Source: CAVWXT01 sp963759115
GTDB lineage: Bacteria; Planctomycetota; Planctomycetia; Pirellulales; Thermoguttaceae
Assembly: GCA_963759115.1 (NCBI GenBank)
Contig: CAVWXT010000020.1
Location: forward strand, 1-12,343
DNA: 12,343 bases
Reading direction: 5' to 3'
Shown: in pieces, positions 1-7,491 of the stretch
Position numbering within the stretch: the stretch's first letter is position 1
Layout of the letters: every line of letters begins with the position of its first letter
Notes under the pieces: model-generated
What the model was told of the DNA's origin: nothing
The model's database searches: none
The model's input: the letters and a program-made list of their open reading frames with translations, nothing else
Translations under genes and position numbers: made by a program

Positions 1-2
1 AC

Positions 3-494
3 GGAATACAAATGCAGACGTCGAATATAAGTTTTTCGCAGGTCGGCGGAGGGATTAAAGTTACGGACATGTATTATTACAGCTCGTCCTCCCTTACCGT
101 TACGGTAAACGTAAAGGGTTAACTGCGCGGCAGGTATCGGGAATATAATAGTTACGAATCCGGATTTCGGAACCAGCGTGTCCACCAATATTTTCACCGT
201 TAATACAGGTCCTCGATTTACCAGGTAATTCCTGCATCGTGTGGCCAGGGCTGCACCGTGGTTGTTGTGTGGATTACCGATATAACCAATAACCTTCAGC
301 AGGCAGGAACGACCAGTTATATAACTTTCTCCGGTGGGGTAAAAGCGTCGGCAACCAACTTTATCGCCGTGGACGGCTCGTCAATGAGCATAACCGTCGA
401 CGTCGACCCGAATGCAGCGCCTACGGCAAGAGATTTAACAATTACGACCCCGATATGGGAACCTACACTAAATCTCCGGGCTTCACGGTAAATT
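3..494 (+). pseudogene. 3' part of a surface protein with IPT/TIG-like repeats, frameshifted
   Basis: This stretch encodes the end of a protein made of extracellular beta-sandwich repeats of the IPT/TIG or related Ig-like type; it runs off the left edge of the window. Frame 3 (about 3-119) reads like the middle of one repeat (SNISFSQVGGGIKV, then SSSLTVTVNV). Frame 1 (127-213) carries its end (NIIVTNPDFGTS). Frame 3 resumes at about 213-450 with a near-complete second repeat: YITFSGGVKASA, SMSITVDVDPNAAP, then ARDLTITTP. Frame 2 then gives MGTYTKSPGFTVN up to 494. So there are at least three single-base shifts and the coding stops at the IS3-like element. Such repeats usually sit in secreted or cell-surface adhesion-type proteins. 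The DNA is visibly more AT-rich than the rest of the window, suggesting a different origin or a chimeric join. I recognise the fold type from the repeat pattern only; no particular protein name can be given. Confidence 0.6.
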
Positions 495-497
495 TGA

Positions 498-788
498 TCA
501 GGGGACCTGTCCAGATGTTTTTTTCAACCAGTCCAGCTCGAACTGGAGCTGGCCGATCTGCTGATACAATCGCGCCTGATGTTCCTCCTCGTCCTTCTCG
601 CGTCGGGAGCGGCCATCGGCAAACACCTCCGGCAGCCCCGCGACGGCCTGCTGCTTCCAACTCGTGACTTGATTGGGATGCACGGCAAATCGACTCGCCA
701 GTTCCGCACTCGTGCCTTCACCGCGAATCGCCGCCAGGGCCACCTTCGCCTTGAATGCCTCCGTGAACGTCCTCCGCTTCCTCGTCAT
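498..788 (-). CDS. IS3-family transposase subunit OrfA (helix-turn-helix)
   Basis: A 96-residue protein starting MTRKRRTFTEAFKAKV, the classic N-terminus of IS3-family OrfA, which binds the element's ends through a helix-turn-helix (about residues 5-50, including AELASRFAVHPNQVTSWK). The C-terminal half (QQIGQLQFELDWLKK) looks like the leucine-zipper segment used for multimerisation. I chose the start at 788 rather than the longer frame from 812 because an AGGAGG sequence lies 8 bases upstream of it. Near the end the coding strand has a run of seven A (LKKT), the type of slippery site that IS3 elements use for programmed -1 frameshifting into orfB. Here orfB is absent and the stop lies in the element's presumed end. 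Family assignment is firm; activity is unlikely. Confidence 0.85.
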   Translation of the reverse strand: MTRKRRTFTEAFKAKVALAAIRGEGTSAELASRFAVHPNQVTSWKQQAVAGLPEVFADGRSRREKDEEEHQARLYQQIGQLQFELDWLKKTSGQVP

Positions 789-796
789 CCATTCGC

Positions 797-802
797 CTCC
801 TG
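797..802 (-). promoter_or_regulatory. Shine-Dalgarno site of orfA
   Basis: AGGAGG on the minus strand, 8 bases ahead of the ATG at 788. It fixes the start of the IS3 OrfA at MTRKRR and excludes the in-frame start at 812. Confidence 0.7.
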
Positions 803-859
803 GAGTCGCCACTCCTCATCGGCGAATCCACCTCATTTGCGCCCGAAAACCCCCGACCA

Positions 860-1567
860 TTATAGGCCAACGGACTTCAACCGCATCGGACCAAGACGTT
901 CAAGCTCAGCAACGACCCGCATTTTGCGGAAAAGTTGCTCGATGTGGTGGGGTTGTACCTCAATCCGCCCGATCACGCCTTGGTGCTTTGCGCGGACGAG
1001 AAGACCTCGATCCAAGCGTTGGATCGGACGCAACGGGGACTGCCGATCAATCCCGGTCGTTGCGGCACGATGACCGCCGATTACAAGCGGAACGGAACGA
1101 CCACCTTGTTCGCCGCCATCGAAATGGCGGAGGGAAAGCTGATCGGAACCTGCATGACCAAGCATCGGCATCAGGAATGGATCAAGTTCTTGAGGCAGAT
1201 CGACACCGAAACGCCTGCCGACCTGGACTTGCACTTGATCGTGGACAACTACGCGACGCACAAGCATCCGAAGGTGAAGTCGTGGCTGAAGCGGCATTCT
1301 CGGTTCCACATGCACTTCATTCCCACGAGCAGTTCGTGGTTGAATCTGATCGAGCGTTGGTTCCGCGAAATCACGACCAAGCGGCTGCGTCGTGGCACGT
1401 TCCGCAACGTCGCGCAATTGATCGAAGCGATCGTATCGTTCATCAAGGAACACAACCGCAACCCTCGTTCATTCACCTGGACCGCCAAAGCTGACGAAAT
1501 CCTCGCCAAAATCGAACGTGCCCGAAAAGTCCTTCATAAAACCCCAACAGCGTGAATCACTACACTA
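860..1567 (+). mobile_element. 5'-truncated IS630-family element
   Basis: Right-hand part of an IS630-family (Tc1/mariner-related) insertion sequence. The transposase frame is open from 866 but lacks its first third, including the N-terminal helix-turn-helix, and the left end is missing where the IS3-like unit abuts. The right boundary is probably just past the stop codon. The sequence CACTACACTA at 1558-1567 ends in TA, the dinucleotide that IS630 elements target and duplicate. Without a left copy of the end the boundary cannot be confirmed. Confidence 0.55.
866..1555 (+). CDS. IS630-family DDE transposase, N-terminally truncated
   Basis: An uninterrupted frame for the catalytic domain (DDE_3 superfamily endonuclease) of an IS630-type transposase. 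It opens with GLQPHRTKTFKLSNDPHF, which in full-length relatives lies in the middle of the protein, just after the helix-turn-helix region. The three catalytic acids are visible: Asp in CADEKTSIQALD, Asp in LIVDNYATHKHPKV and Glu in SSSWLNLIERWF. The C-terminus (FTWTAKADEILAKIERARK) is the normal family end, so only the N-terminal part is lost. TTG at 935 could start translation, but residues upstream of it are clearly family sequence, so 866 is given as the limit of homology and not as a start codon. Without the DNA-binding domain the protein should be inactive. Unlike most genes here, it contains no frameshift. Confidence 0.85.
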   Translation, partial: ANGLQPHRTKTFKLSNDPHFAEKLLDVVGLYLNPPDHALVLCADEKTSIQALDRTQRGLPINPGRCGTMTADYKRNGTTTLFAAIEMAEGKLIGTCMTKHRHQEWIKFLRQIDTETPADLDLHLIVDNYATHKHPKVKSWLKRHSRFHMHFIPTSSSWLNLIERWFREITTKRLRRGTFRNVAQLIEAIVSFIKEHNRNPRSFTWTAKADEILAKIERARKVLHKTPTA

Positions 1568-1948
1568 GCGGGTGGCTCCGACGAGTCAAGAACCGTTCTG
1601 AACGTGACTCGCCCGCTCTGAGGCCAGGCAACGTTGCTAACCTCCGGCCCGGGCAGTCCAAACTGCCATCTCATCTTTCAAGAGCCCGAGAGCCCGTGGG
1701 GCGACAGGTTCTTCGGGCGCTCTCCCGCCCATCCGATAGGGGGCGTTGAAGATTGTCGGGCAACCTGCCGCCTGGTGGCTATCTCTCGCCCGATCGAGCA
1801 CCCGATTGCAGCACCGCAACAATGTGGCCGAAGGAGGAACTGCGAATTCGGAAGATTCTGCAGACCTCGCCTCCAGCGGAGCTTGTCGTGGTGGCGGACT
1901 TGCGGATCTGGTTGTTGGCTTTGCCGGCACTATCCGTGAAGAAGCAAC
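1568..1948. other. Intergenic stretch without a recognisable gene
   Basis: About 380 bases between the IS630 remnant and the nitrilase-family gene. Short frames exist on both strands but none has a recognisable composition or motif; the long minus frame reaching into 2515 is antisense to the nitrilase gene. An inverted repeat, CGAGTCA at 1582-1588 and TGACTCG at 1605-1611, could form a 7-bp stem just outside the IS630 end. The promoter of the downstream gene should lie here but I cannot pick out a convincing one. Confidence 0.4.
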
Positions 1949-2946
1949 ATGCGTAGAAGGATGTTGGAACGCCTCGTGATCCTTGCCCTGATTGGGTGCT
2001 CCGCGACCGGCGTTCGCGGTCGGCGCCGCGACGCGGATTCCCCGGCCGACAAGGCCCTGCCCGGCCGGCAGGTCAAGGTGGCGGCGATCGCCATCGGCTT
2101 CGGCGGCGACCACGACCAGAAGCTGCAAGCTGGCGATCGAGCACCTGGAGACGGCCGGGGCCGCAGGGCGTGGACATCGCCTGCCTGCCGGAGGAGTTCG
2201 CCGGCACCGCGGCCGAGCCGATCCCCGGCCCGACGACCAACGCCGTCGGCGGAGCTGGCCAAGAAGCACCACATGTACGTGGTCTGCCCGATCCGCGAGC
2301 AGGCGGCCGACGGCGGCAGTACAACACCGCCGTGCTGCTGGACCGCGAGGGGCAAGGTGGCGGGCTGTTACCGCAAGGTGTTCGTCTTCTGGGGCGAAGG
2401 GCTCGAACCTGAGCCGGGAAGGCGTGAAGGTCTTCGACACCGACTTCGGCCGCATCGCCATCCTGACCTGCTTCGACGCCAACTTCGACGAGGTCTGGCA
2501 GGAGGCGGAGCGCAAGGGGGCGGAGATCGTCTTCTGGCCCAGCGCCTACGGCGGCGGCATGCCCCTGAACGGCTACGCCATGATCCACAACTACTACATC
2601 GTGGCGGTCGGCTGGGGCAACATGATCGACATCCTCGGCAAGACGATCGAGAACGTCGAGAAGCCCCGGCCGCAGCAGTTCATCGCCACGCTCGACCTGG
2701 ACCGCACGCTGGTCCACAAGGACTTCAACGAGGAGAAGGTCGCCAGGCTGCTCGCGGAGCACAAGGGCGAGGTCGAGCTGGAGAAGGACTTCGACATGGA
2801 AGCCTGGTATCTGCTCGCGCTCGGTCAAGCCCGGCGTGCGGGTGCGCGACCTGTGCAAGCAGTACCAGATCGAGACCCTGCGCGAGTACCGCCACCGCAG
2901 CCGCGAGCAGATCAACGACGCCCGCCGGAAGGGGAAGAAAGTATAA
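1949..2946 (+). CDS. Secreted carbon-nitrogen hydrolase (nitrilase superfamily), multiply frameshifted
   Basis: Family members hydrolyse non-peptide C-N bonds of nitriles or amides with a Glu-Lys-Cys triad. All three motifs are present but in different frames: Glu in CLPEEFAG (about 2182-2205), Lys in YRKVFVFWGEG (about 2368-2400) and Cys in AILTCFDANF (about 2457-2486). The rest also follows the family: VKVAAIAIGFGGDHDQKL, LAIEHLETA, AELAKKHHMYVVCPIREQ, AEIVFWPSAYGGGMP, and the tail REYRHRSREQIND to the TAA. Joining these needs seven single-base corrections near 2127, 2160, 2248, 2314, 2350, 2400 and 2819, mostly extra G, C or A. The N-terminus (MRRRMLERLVILALIGCS) is a signal peptide. LIGC could be a lipobox, but a further shift would give an AFA-type signal peptidase I site instead. 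Substrate unknown. The gene is either a decaying pseudogene or an intact gene with sequencing errors. Confidence 0.75.
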
Positions 2947-2983
2947 AGATGCCGGAGGCCCCATGGGCCGCCGCGTGTGCGAC

Positions 2984-3094
2984 TCGCTCGCAACGAGGAA
3001 AGACATCCGATGAAGTTCTTCCAGACCTCTTGCTGAGCAACTGGGCGAACTGGTCCTTGCTGGGCGGGCCGGGGAGCTTGTCGAAGACGTCCAT
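2984..3094 (-). pseudogene. Possible N-terminal stub of an uncharacterised protein
   Basis: From an ATG at 3094 the minus strand reads MDVFDKLPGPPSKDQFAQLL. This resembles the start of a family of planctomycete hypothetical proteins that I recall as beginning with a short helix, a PPS segment and QFA. After about 20 residues the resemblance fades in every frame, and the nitrilase gene's 3' end follows, so no full gene fits. No clear ribosome-binding site is seen. This is a weak call; the match could be chance. Confidence 0.25.
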
Positions 3095-3345
3095 CTGGTG
3101 ATTCTGCCATTGGAGGTGGCTACGGCCTGCACTCGGCACACGGCCTCTTTCCCGCCTGCACCGCTTCCTCCCGAGTAGAATAGCGGATGAGGTTCGCCGG
3201 AGAGATCTTCGCCGCCGATTTGCAGCCGGGCCGGTGGAACACCGCCGAGTTCTTCGACGCCACGAAACCATCCTGGACATCCTGGCCGGTTTCCCGTCAC
3301 GGGTTCCACGCCTCTGGGCGGGACTGCCGCCGCCGGTTTCTCGGC

Positions 3346-3500
3346 CCGGCCACCATACACCTCCGAGTGGTCAGCGTGCTTCTGCCAGTTGTCAGTGTAT
3401 TTCGCCGCAATCCCCTTGTCCCGGATGATCAGCAGGTTCTCATTCTCAGCGTTCTGATTCGCGAATTGGCAAGACCCGACGCCCAACCCAGGGCTTCGCA
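3346..3500 (-). pseudogene. C-terminal fragment of a phospholipase D-like domain protein
   Basis: The minus strand encodes ANQNAENENLLIIRDKGIAA followed by KYTDNWQKHADHSEVYGGR. This is the pattern at the end of phospholipase D-like (PLDc_2 type) nuclease/hydrolase domains, where a GSxNFTxxAExxNAENLLII segment follows the HxK catalytic motif. A possible KVM at about 3500 corresponds to the region after the histidine, but the His of the HxK motif is not seen, and the expected catalytic-domain start cannot be found upstream to about 3600. So only a broken end remains. A Pro/Ala-rich stretch follows it. The plus-strand frame over the same bases (3187-3579) is a shadow. Family is likely; function is lost. 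Confidence 0.5.
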
Positions 3501-3660
3501 TCACTTTGCCGGTGACCGGCCGACCGACGCAAGAGGAAAGGAAGGTATCTTGACACCCGAGACCCATCCGCTAACTTGAGGGGAACCGGCGACGTGTTTG
3601 TCTACCTTGGTGACAACGATGGTCCTCCCCGCCCTGTAATGATTTATTGGTCAGGCCAAC

Positions 3661-3703
3661 GGATCAGCGAGTTGCACGCTGACCGCGCCCGCCGCTAAGC
3701 GGC
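3661..3703. repeat. Two adjacent hairpins upstream of the serine hydrolase gene
   Basis: First hairpin: TCAGCG (3664-3669), loop AGTTGCA, CGCTGA (3677-3682), extended by GG/CC past a one-base bulge. Second hairpin: GCCGC (3691-3695), loop TAA, GCGGC (3699-3703). There is no T-run, so these are not standard intrinsic terminators. They lie about 90-130 bases ahead of the ATG at 3790 and could be a terminator-like or REP-like intergenic element. Confidence 0.4.
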
Positions 3704-3789
3704 CGACGCTGTAATCGGGCTACTTCCCAGTCGACGGCCATCAGACATCCGGCGTGTACATGATTCCCGATTGTCTTGAGGTCACGAGC

Positions 3790-5256
3790 ATGAAGACTCT
3801 CTCCGTCATCGCACTGGTCGCCATGAGTAGCTCCATCTGCATCGGGGCAGACCTGCCGCGCAGCAGCCCGGAGGCCCAGGGCGTCTCCTCCTCGGCCGTC
3901 CTCTCGTTCGTCGAGGCGGCCGACAAGAACATCGACTCGATGCACAGCTTCATGCTCGTGCGCCACGGCCACGTGGTGGCCGAAGGCTGGTGGTCGCCGT
4001 ATCACGCCGAGGCTCCCCACTCCCTGTATTCGCTGAGCAAGAGCTTCACCTCCACGGCCGTCGGGCTGGCCATCGCGGAGGGGAAGCTCAGCCTGGACGA
4101 CGAGGTGCTGAAGTTCTTTCCCGAGGACGCCCCGCCCCAGCCGAGCAACAACCTCAAGGCGATGCGGGTCAGCGACCTGCTGCGCATGTCCACGGGCCAT
4201 CAGACCGAGCCGCCGCGCACGCCGGATCAGCCTTGGACCAAGACCTTCCTGGCCCAGCCCGTCCCGTTCAAGCCCGGCACCCATTTCCTCTACAACACCT
4301 CGGCGACGTACATGCTCTCGGCCATCGTCCAGAAGGCGACGGGCATGACCGTGCTCGATTATCTCCGGCCGCGCCTGTTCGAGCCGCTGGGCATCGAACA
4401 CCCGACCTGGGAAACCAGCCCGCAAGGCATCTCGGCCGGCGGTTTCGGCCTGAGCATCCGCACCGAGGACATCGCGCGGTTCGGCCAGCTCTACTTGCAG
4501 AAGGGCAAGTGGCAGGGCAAGCAGCTCGTTCCCGAGGCGTGGGTCGAGGCGGCGACCGCCCGGCAGACCTCCAACGGCAGCAACCCGAAGAGCGATTGGG
4601 ACCAGGGCTACGGATACCAGTTCTGGCGCTGCCGCCACGGCGCCTATCGCGGCGACGGGGCGTTCGGGCAATACTGCGTCGTGATGCCCGAGCAGGATGC
4701 GGTGATCGCCATCACCAGCGGCGTGAAGGACATGCAGGCCGTCCTGAACCTGGTCTGGGACAAACTGCTGCCGGCCATGAAGCCGTCGCCGCTGCCCGCC
4801 GATGATGAGGCCCGGCAGAAACTCGAACACACGCTGAAGGGGCTGTCGCTGCGTCCCCAGGAAGGCTCCGGCTCGCCCGCGAAGGTGTCGGGCAAGAAGT
4901 ACGTGTTTCCGGCCAACCAGCGCAAGCTGGAAGCGATCACGCTGGAGAGCGACGGAAAGGACGGCGCCGTGACTCTCGTCGCGCGATTCGACGGCGTCGA
5001 GCAGCGGATCGCCTGCGGTCGCGGCGCATGGCAGAAGGGGCGGGTGGCATGGGGCTCGTTGCCCCAGCAACCGGCGGCGGCCAGCGGCGCCTGGACCGCG
5101 GACGACACGTTCACGGCCAAGCTCTGCTTCTACGAGACGCCGTTCATCGTCACGGTCAGCCTGAAGTTCTCCGGGAAGGAGCTGCAATACGATTCCGAGT
5201 CGAACGTCGGTTTCGGGCCGACCAAGGAATCGCAACTGGTGGGGAAGGCTGAGTAA
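3790..5256 (+). CDS. Secreted serine hydrolase, beta-lactamase/penicillin-binding protein family
   Basis: A complete 488-residue gene with a signal peptide (MKTLSVIALVAMSSSICIGA, cleavage expected near residue 20) and a beta-lactamase-type (PF00144) catalytic domain over about residues 30-340. The catalytic serine and lysine are in S81-L-S-K84; the tyrosine motif is Y168-N-T in HFLYNTSATYML; the third motif region is GDGAFGQ (288-294). Such enzymes are usually esterases, D-aminopeptidases or related hydrolases and rarely true beta-lactamases. A C-terminal region of about 130 residues after the domain contains beta-rich sequence (VSLKFSGKELQYDSESNVGF) of the type often seen as an extra domain in planctomycete homologues. 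I chose ATG 3790 over the longer frame from 3754 because it gives the signal peptide and has GAGG eight bases upstream. It stands alone on this strand and, unlike its neighbours, is free of frameshifts. Confidence 0.88.
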   Translation: MKTLSVIALVAMSSSICIGADLPRSSPEAQGVSSSAVLSFVEAADKNIDSMHSFMLVRHGHVVAEGWWSPYHAEAPHSLYSLSKSFTSTAVGLAIAEGKLSLDDEVLKFFPEDAPPQPSNNLKAMRVSDLLRMSTGHQTEPPRTPDQPWTKTFLAQPVPFKPGTHFLYNTSATYMLSAIVQKATGMTVLDYLRPRLFEPLGIEHPTWETSPQGISAGGFGLSIRTEDIARFGQLYLQKGKWQGKQLVPEAWVEAATARQTSNGSNPKSDWDQGYGYQFWRCRHGAYRGDGAFGQYCVVMPEQDAVIAITSGVKDMQAVLNLVWDKLLPAMKPSPLPADDEARQKLEHTLKGLSLRPQEGSGSPAKVSGKKYVFPANQRKLEAITLESDGKDGAVTLVARFDGVEQRIACGRGAWQKGRVAWGSLPQQPAAASGAWTADDTFTAKLCFYETPFIVTVSLKFSGKELQYDSESNVGFGPTKESQLVGKAE

Positions 5257-5996
5257 CCACTGCCATGCACGCCCGGGGCCCGCTTTCCGCCTCGACAACC
5301 GCGGTTTAGGCAGCCAGTAGGCGTGGCTGACTTGCGCAAGTCTGGCACCGCTGTGGCGTTCCTGGCTGCGGGCGAACCAGGACTCTTTCGGCGTGGTGCT
5401 CGTCTGGGCGGCGGCGGAGAAGCCTGACCATGCTTCGGAGTGGCCCTGGAACCCCTGAAACTAACGCTCTCACGCTGGGCTTCTTCGCGTCCCAAGGCAG
5501 GTTGGACCCCTGAGCCAGCCGGGAGGCACCATCCGAGGAAAGACACGGCAAGAGCGGCCTTTCCCAAGAAAACCCACCTAACAGCGGGGCGTCGGCAACG
5601 CATCTTTCCCATCTTCTCCATCCAGGCAGGAAGCGGTTGTTGAGGCGATGGCTCCCAGATCACGACCGGGTGGAGTGCAGGCGAGCCGAGTTGCGGTATG
5701 CACGAGATTTGGGGATCTGCGCCAGCCGCACTAATCAGCCGCAACTGATTCAGCCGGCGAAGGCCGCCGCATTGTTGACTGCTTGCGATTGCTGAGAAGC
5801 GACGACCGGCCGAAAGGTGAGCCTTCCGCACCCGTGGTTCAGCCAAATGAGTGCCGGAGAAGTCCTTGGCGGCGGGAAGGATTGCGCCTCTACTCCGCTC
5901 GCCTGCCGTGGCTCCTCCGCCCATTCTGTGACACCGCGTCTGGGCCAGGGGGGCCAAGACAGCGCCCCGTCCACTGTGCGACTCTGACCAAAAAAA
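5257..5996. other. Long stretch without a recognisable gene
   Basis: About 740 bases between the serine hydrolase gene and the insertion sequence. Frames on both strands reach 60-290 codons, but none shows a family motif. The longest, on the minus strand (5130-6002), runs antisense into the hydrolase gene. A minus-strand ATG near 5622 opens a stretch with a hydrophobic segment (WVFLGKAALAVSFLGWCL) resembling a signal peptide, but what follows is low-complexity Arg/Pro/Ser-rich. A small hairpin, AATCAG (5733-5738) and CTGATT (5745-5750), is present. A run of seven A (5990-5996) abuts the IS end. The missing half of the transglutaminase-like gene is not found here. Confidence 0.4.
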
Positions 5997-6021
5997 CGAC
6001 ACTTTAGCATCGTTATCGGGT
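5997..6021 (+). repeat. Left terminal inverted repeat of the IS
   Basis: Begins CGACACTTTAGCATCG and is the exact reverse complement of 7492-7516 over 25 bases. Preceded by seven A residues. Confidence 0.9.
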
Positions 6022-6080
6022 TTTGGTGATGACTCGCAAGGGCAATTGTGCTAGATTTCCGGCCTGGAAACGAGAGCCAC

Positions 6081-6086
6081 GGAGGG
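6081..6086 (+). promoter_or_regulatory. Shine-Dalgarno site of the IS transposase
   Basis: GGAGGG seven bases before the ATG at 6094. It decides the start of the transposase as MPGPGEYVP and excludes the other plus-strand starts at 6023 and 6204, which lie in other frames. Confidence 0.65.
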
Positions 6087-6093
6087 CTTTGCC

Positions 6094-7487
6094 ATGCCGG
6101 GACCAGGTGAATATGTGCCCGATGCCACCGAAGGCATCACCCGCGTCGAGGATTTGCCCAAACCGAAGATCATCCAACGCAGCCGAGACTTCCGACGACA
6201 ACCGTGCCCGACCTGTGGGCACAGTTCCTATCGGGATCGTCGGGCACGACGGGTGTTGCACGATTTGGGGGATTTGCGTATCCGGCCGTCCACACGACAT
6301 GCACCTCACGTATTCGGTCCATCATTGCACCGAGTGCGACAAATACTTTAACGCCGATATGTCGGACCTGGCCTTGCCAGGAGCCCATTACACGCACCGC
6401 GTCGTCGCCTTGGCCGTACGCCTGGTGGTCGAAGACGGACTGCCGTACCAAGCGGCCAGTTGGCACCTATGGCGGGACCATCGGGTGTTTGTGCCCTTTG
6501 CCACCATCCAGAACTGGGTGGAGGCCGGGGGGAAAAAAGGCGGAGGCCCGCATCGACGCCGACTATCTCGACTGGGCGCTGGCCGACTTCTCCGGGTACA
6601 TCGCCGCCGACGAACTGTACGACGGGCCGTACTGCGTGCTGTCGATCGTCGATAACCGCACCTTCAAGCGAATCTTCTACCGGGTTCTGGACCACGACCC
6701 GACGCACGACGACATCCGCGAGTTCTTCACGGCTTTCCGCGCCGCTTTGGAGGCCGGGGACTGCTTCTGCGAGGCATCACCACCGATGGTTCGCCCCTGT
6801 ATCCTCGGCCGATTGCCGAGATTTTTCCGGGCGTCGGCATCAGGTGTGCGAGTTCCACGTGCTGGCCGAAATCACCAAGGCGGTGCTCCACGCGGTGAGC
6901 CAAGGTGCGCAAGCAACTGGACCGCCCAGAAGGCGCCGTTGGGCCGTGGGCGGCCCGCAGCAAGCAGGCCAAGCGGGCGGCCCGGCGGAACCGGCGATCT
7001 GCAACAGAAGATCGGCGATTTGTTCGAGCATCGGCATCTGTTTGTTGCCCACCACCTTACTCCCGCCGAACGCCGGATTCTTCAGCGGATCACCCGCGGC
7101 TTGCCTCAGTTGCGCACGCTCCGCGAGATCATGGACGAGGTTTACCGCCTGTTCGACCGCCGTTGCCGCACGGACACGGCCTTGGCCAAATTGGCCAAGC
7201 TACGGATGCGTGTGCGGCGTTTTCGGAAGGTCGGCAAGACCCTCAGCAAGCTGTTCTCTCCCAATCTGGAAAAAGCATTGACCTTCCTCGACGACACGCT
7301 GCTTCCGGCGACTTCCAACGCCGTGGAACGTGGCAATCGTCGTCATCGCAAAATGCAGAAGACGATTTACCGCGTCCGCACACAGCAACACATTCACGCC
7401 CGGATCGCCATCGACATGCTACGCGATGCTCAGGCCACCGGACGTTTCGATACCACTCAAACCCTGCACCATGCCCGTGCAGGATGA
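6094..7487 (+). CDS. Zinc-finger DDE transposase (ISL3-like), frameshifted
   Basis: A transposase of about 460 residues spread over three frames. In order: a paired-Cys zinc finger (CPTCG at residues 38-42, then HHCTECDKYF); a helical region (HRVVALAVRLVVEDGLPYQA) ending in ATIQNWVEAGG; then the catalytic core. Candidate acids are Asp in AADELYDGPYCVLSIVDNR, Asp in GITTDGSPLYPRPIAEIFPG and Glu in PATSNAVERGNRRHRKMQK. A His-rich segment (HQVCEFHVLAEITKAVLH) follows the second Asp. About six single-base shifts break it, near 6280, 6535 (in the G6-A6 run), 6760, 6835, 6903 and 7005. This architecture is closest to ISL3-family enzymes, but I do not recognise an exact match, and an ungrouped IS family is possible. 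The final 160 residues are intact in one frame. Confidence 0.75.
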
Positions 7488-7491
7488 AATT

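Larger units (their letters stand above)
495..859 (-). mobile_element. Short IS3-family derivative carrying orfA only
   Basis: A 365-bp unit bounded by candidate imperfect inverted ends. Inward from 495 on the plus strand it reads TGATCAGGGG, and inward from 859 on the minus strand TGGTCGGGGG, which differ at two of ten positions and start with the TG typical of IS3-family tips. Inside is orfA (498-788) but no orfB, the part that would encode the DDE integrase domain. The unit could move only if supplied with transposase from elsewhere. No matching target duplication is seen: the bases outside are ATT on the left and TTA on the right. The flanks are also unrelated (a repeat-protein gene and an IS630 fragment), which suggests deletion or recombination at this element. 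The ends are my inference from short matches. Confidence 0.45.

Noticed and set aside
860..1453. Minus-strand open frame of 197 codons
   Set aside because: Antisense of the IS630 transposase, which carries all three catalytic acids on the plus strand.
1637..2515. Minus-strand open frame of 292 codons
   Set aside because: Overlaps the nitrilase-family motifs on the plus strand and has a Arg/Ala/Pro-rich shadow composition.
3664..5298. Minus-strand open frame of 544 codons
   Set aside because: It is antisense to the intact serine hydrolase gene, whose motifs are unmistakable. The frame is long only because GC-rich third positions suppress stops; its product has no family motif.
5130..6002. 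Minus-strand open frame of 290 codons with a signal-like segment
   Set aside because: Runs into the antisense of the serine hydrolase gene. Apart from one hydrophobic segment near 5520-5590 it is low-complexity, with no ribosome-binding site and no family resemblance.
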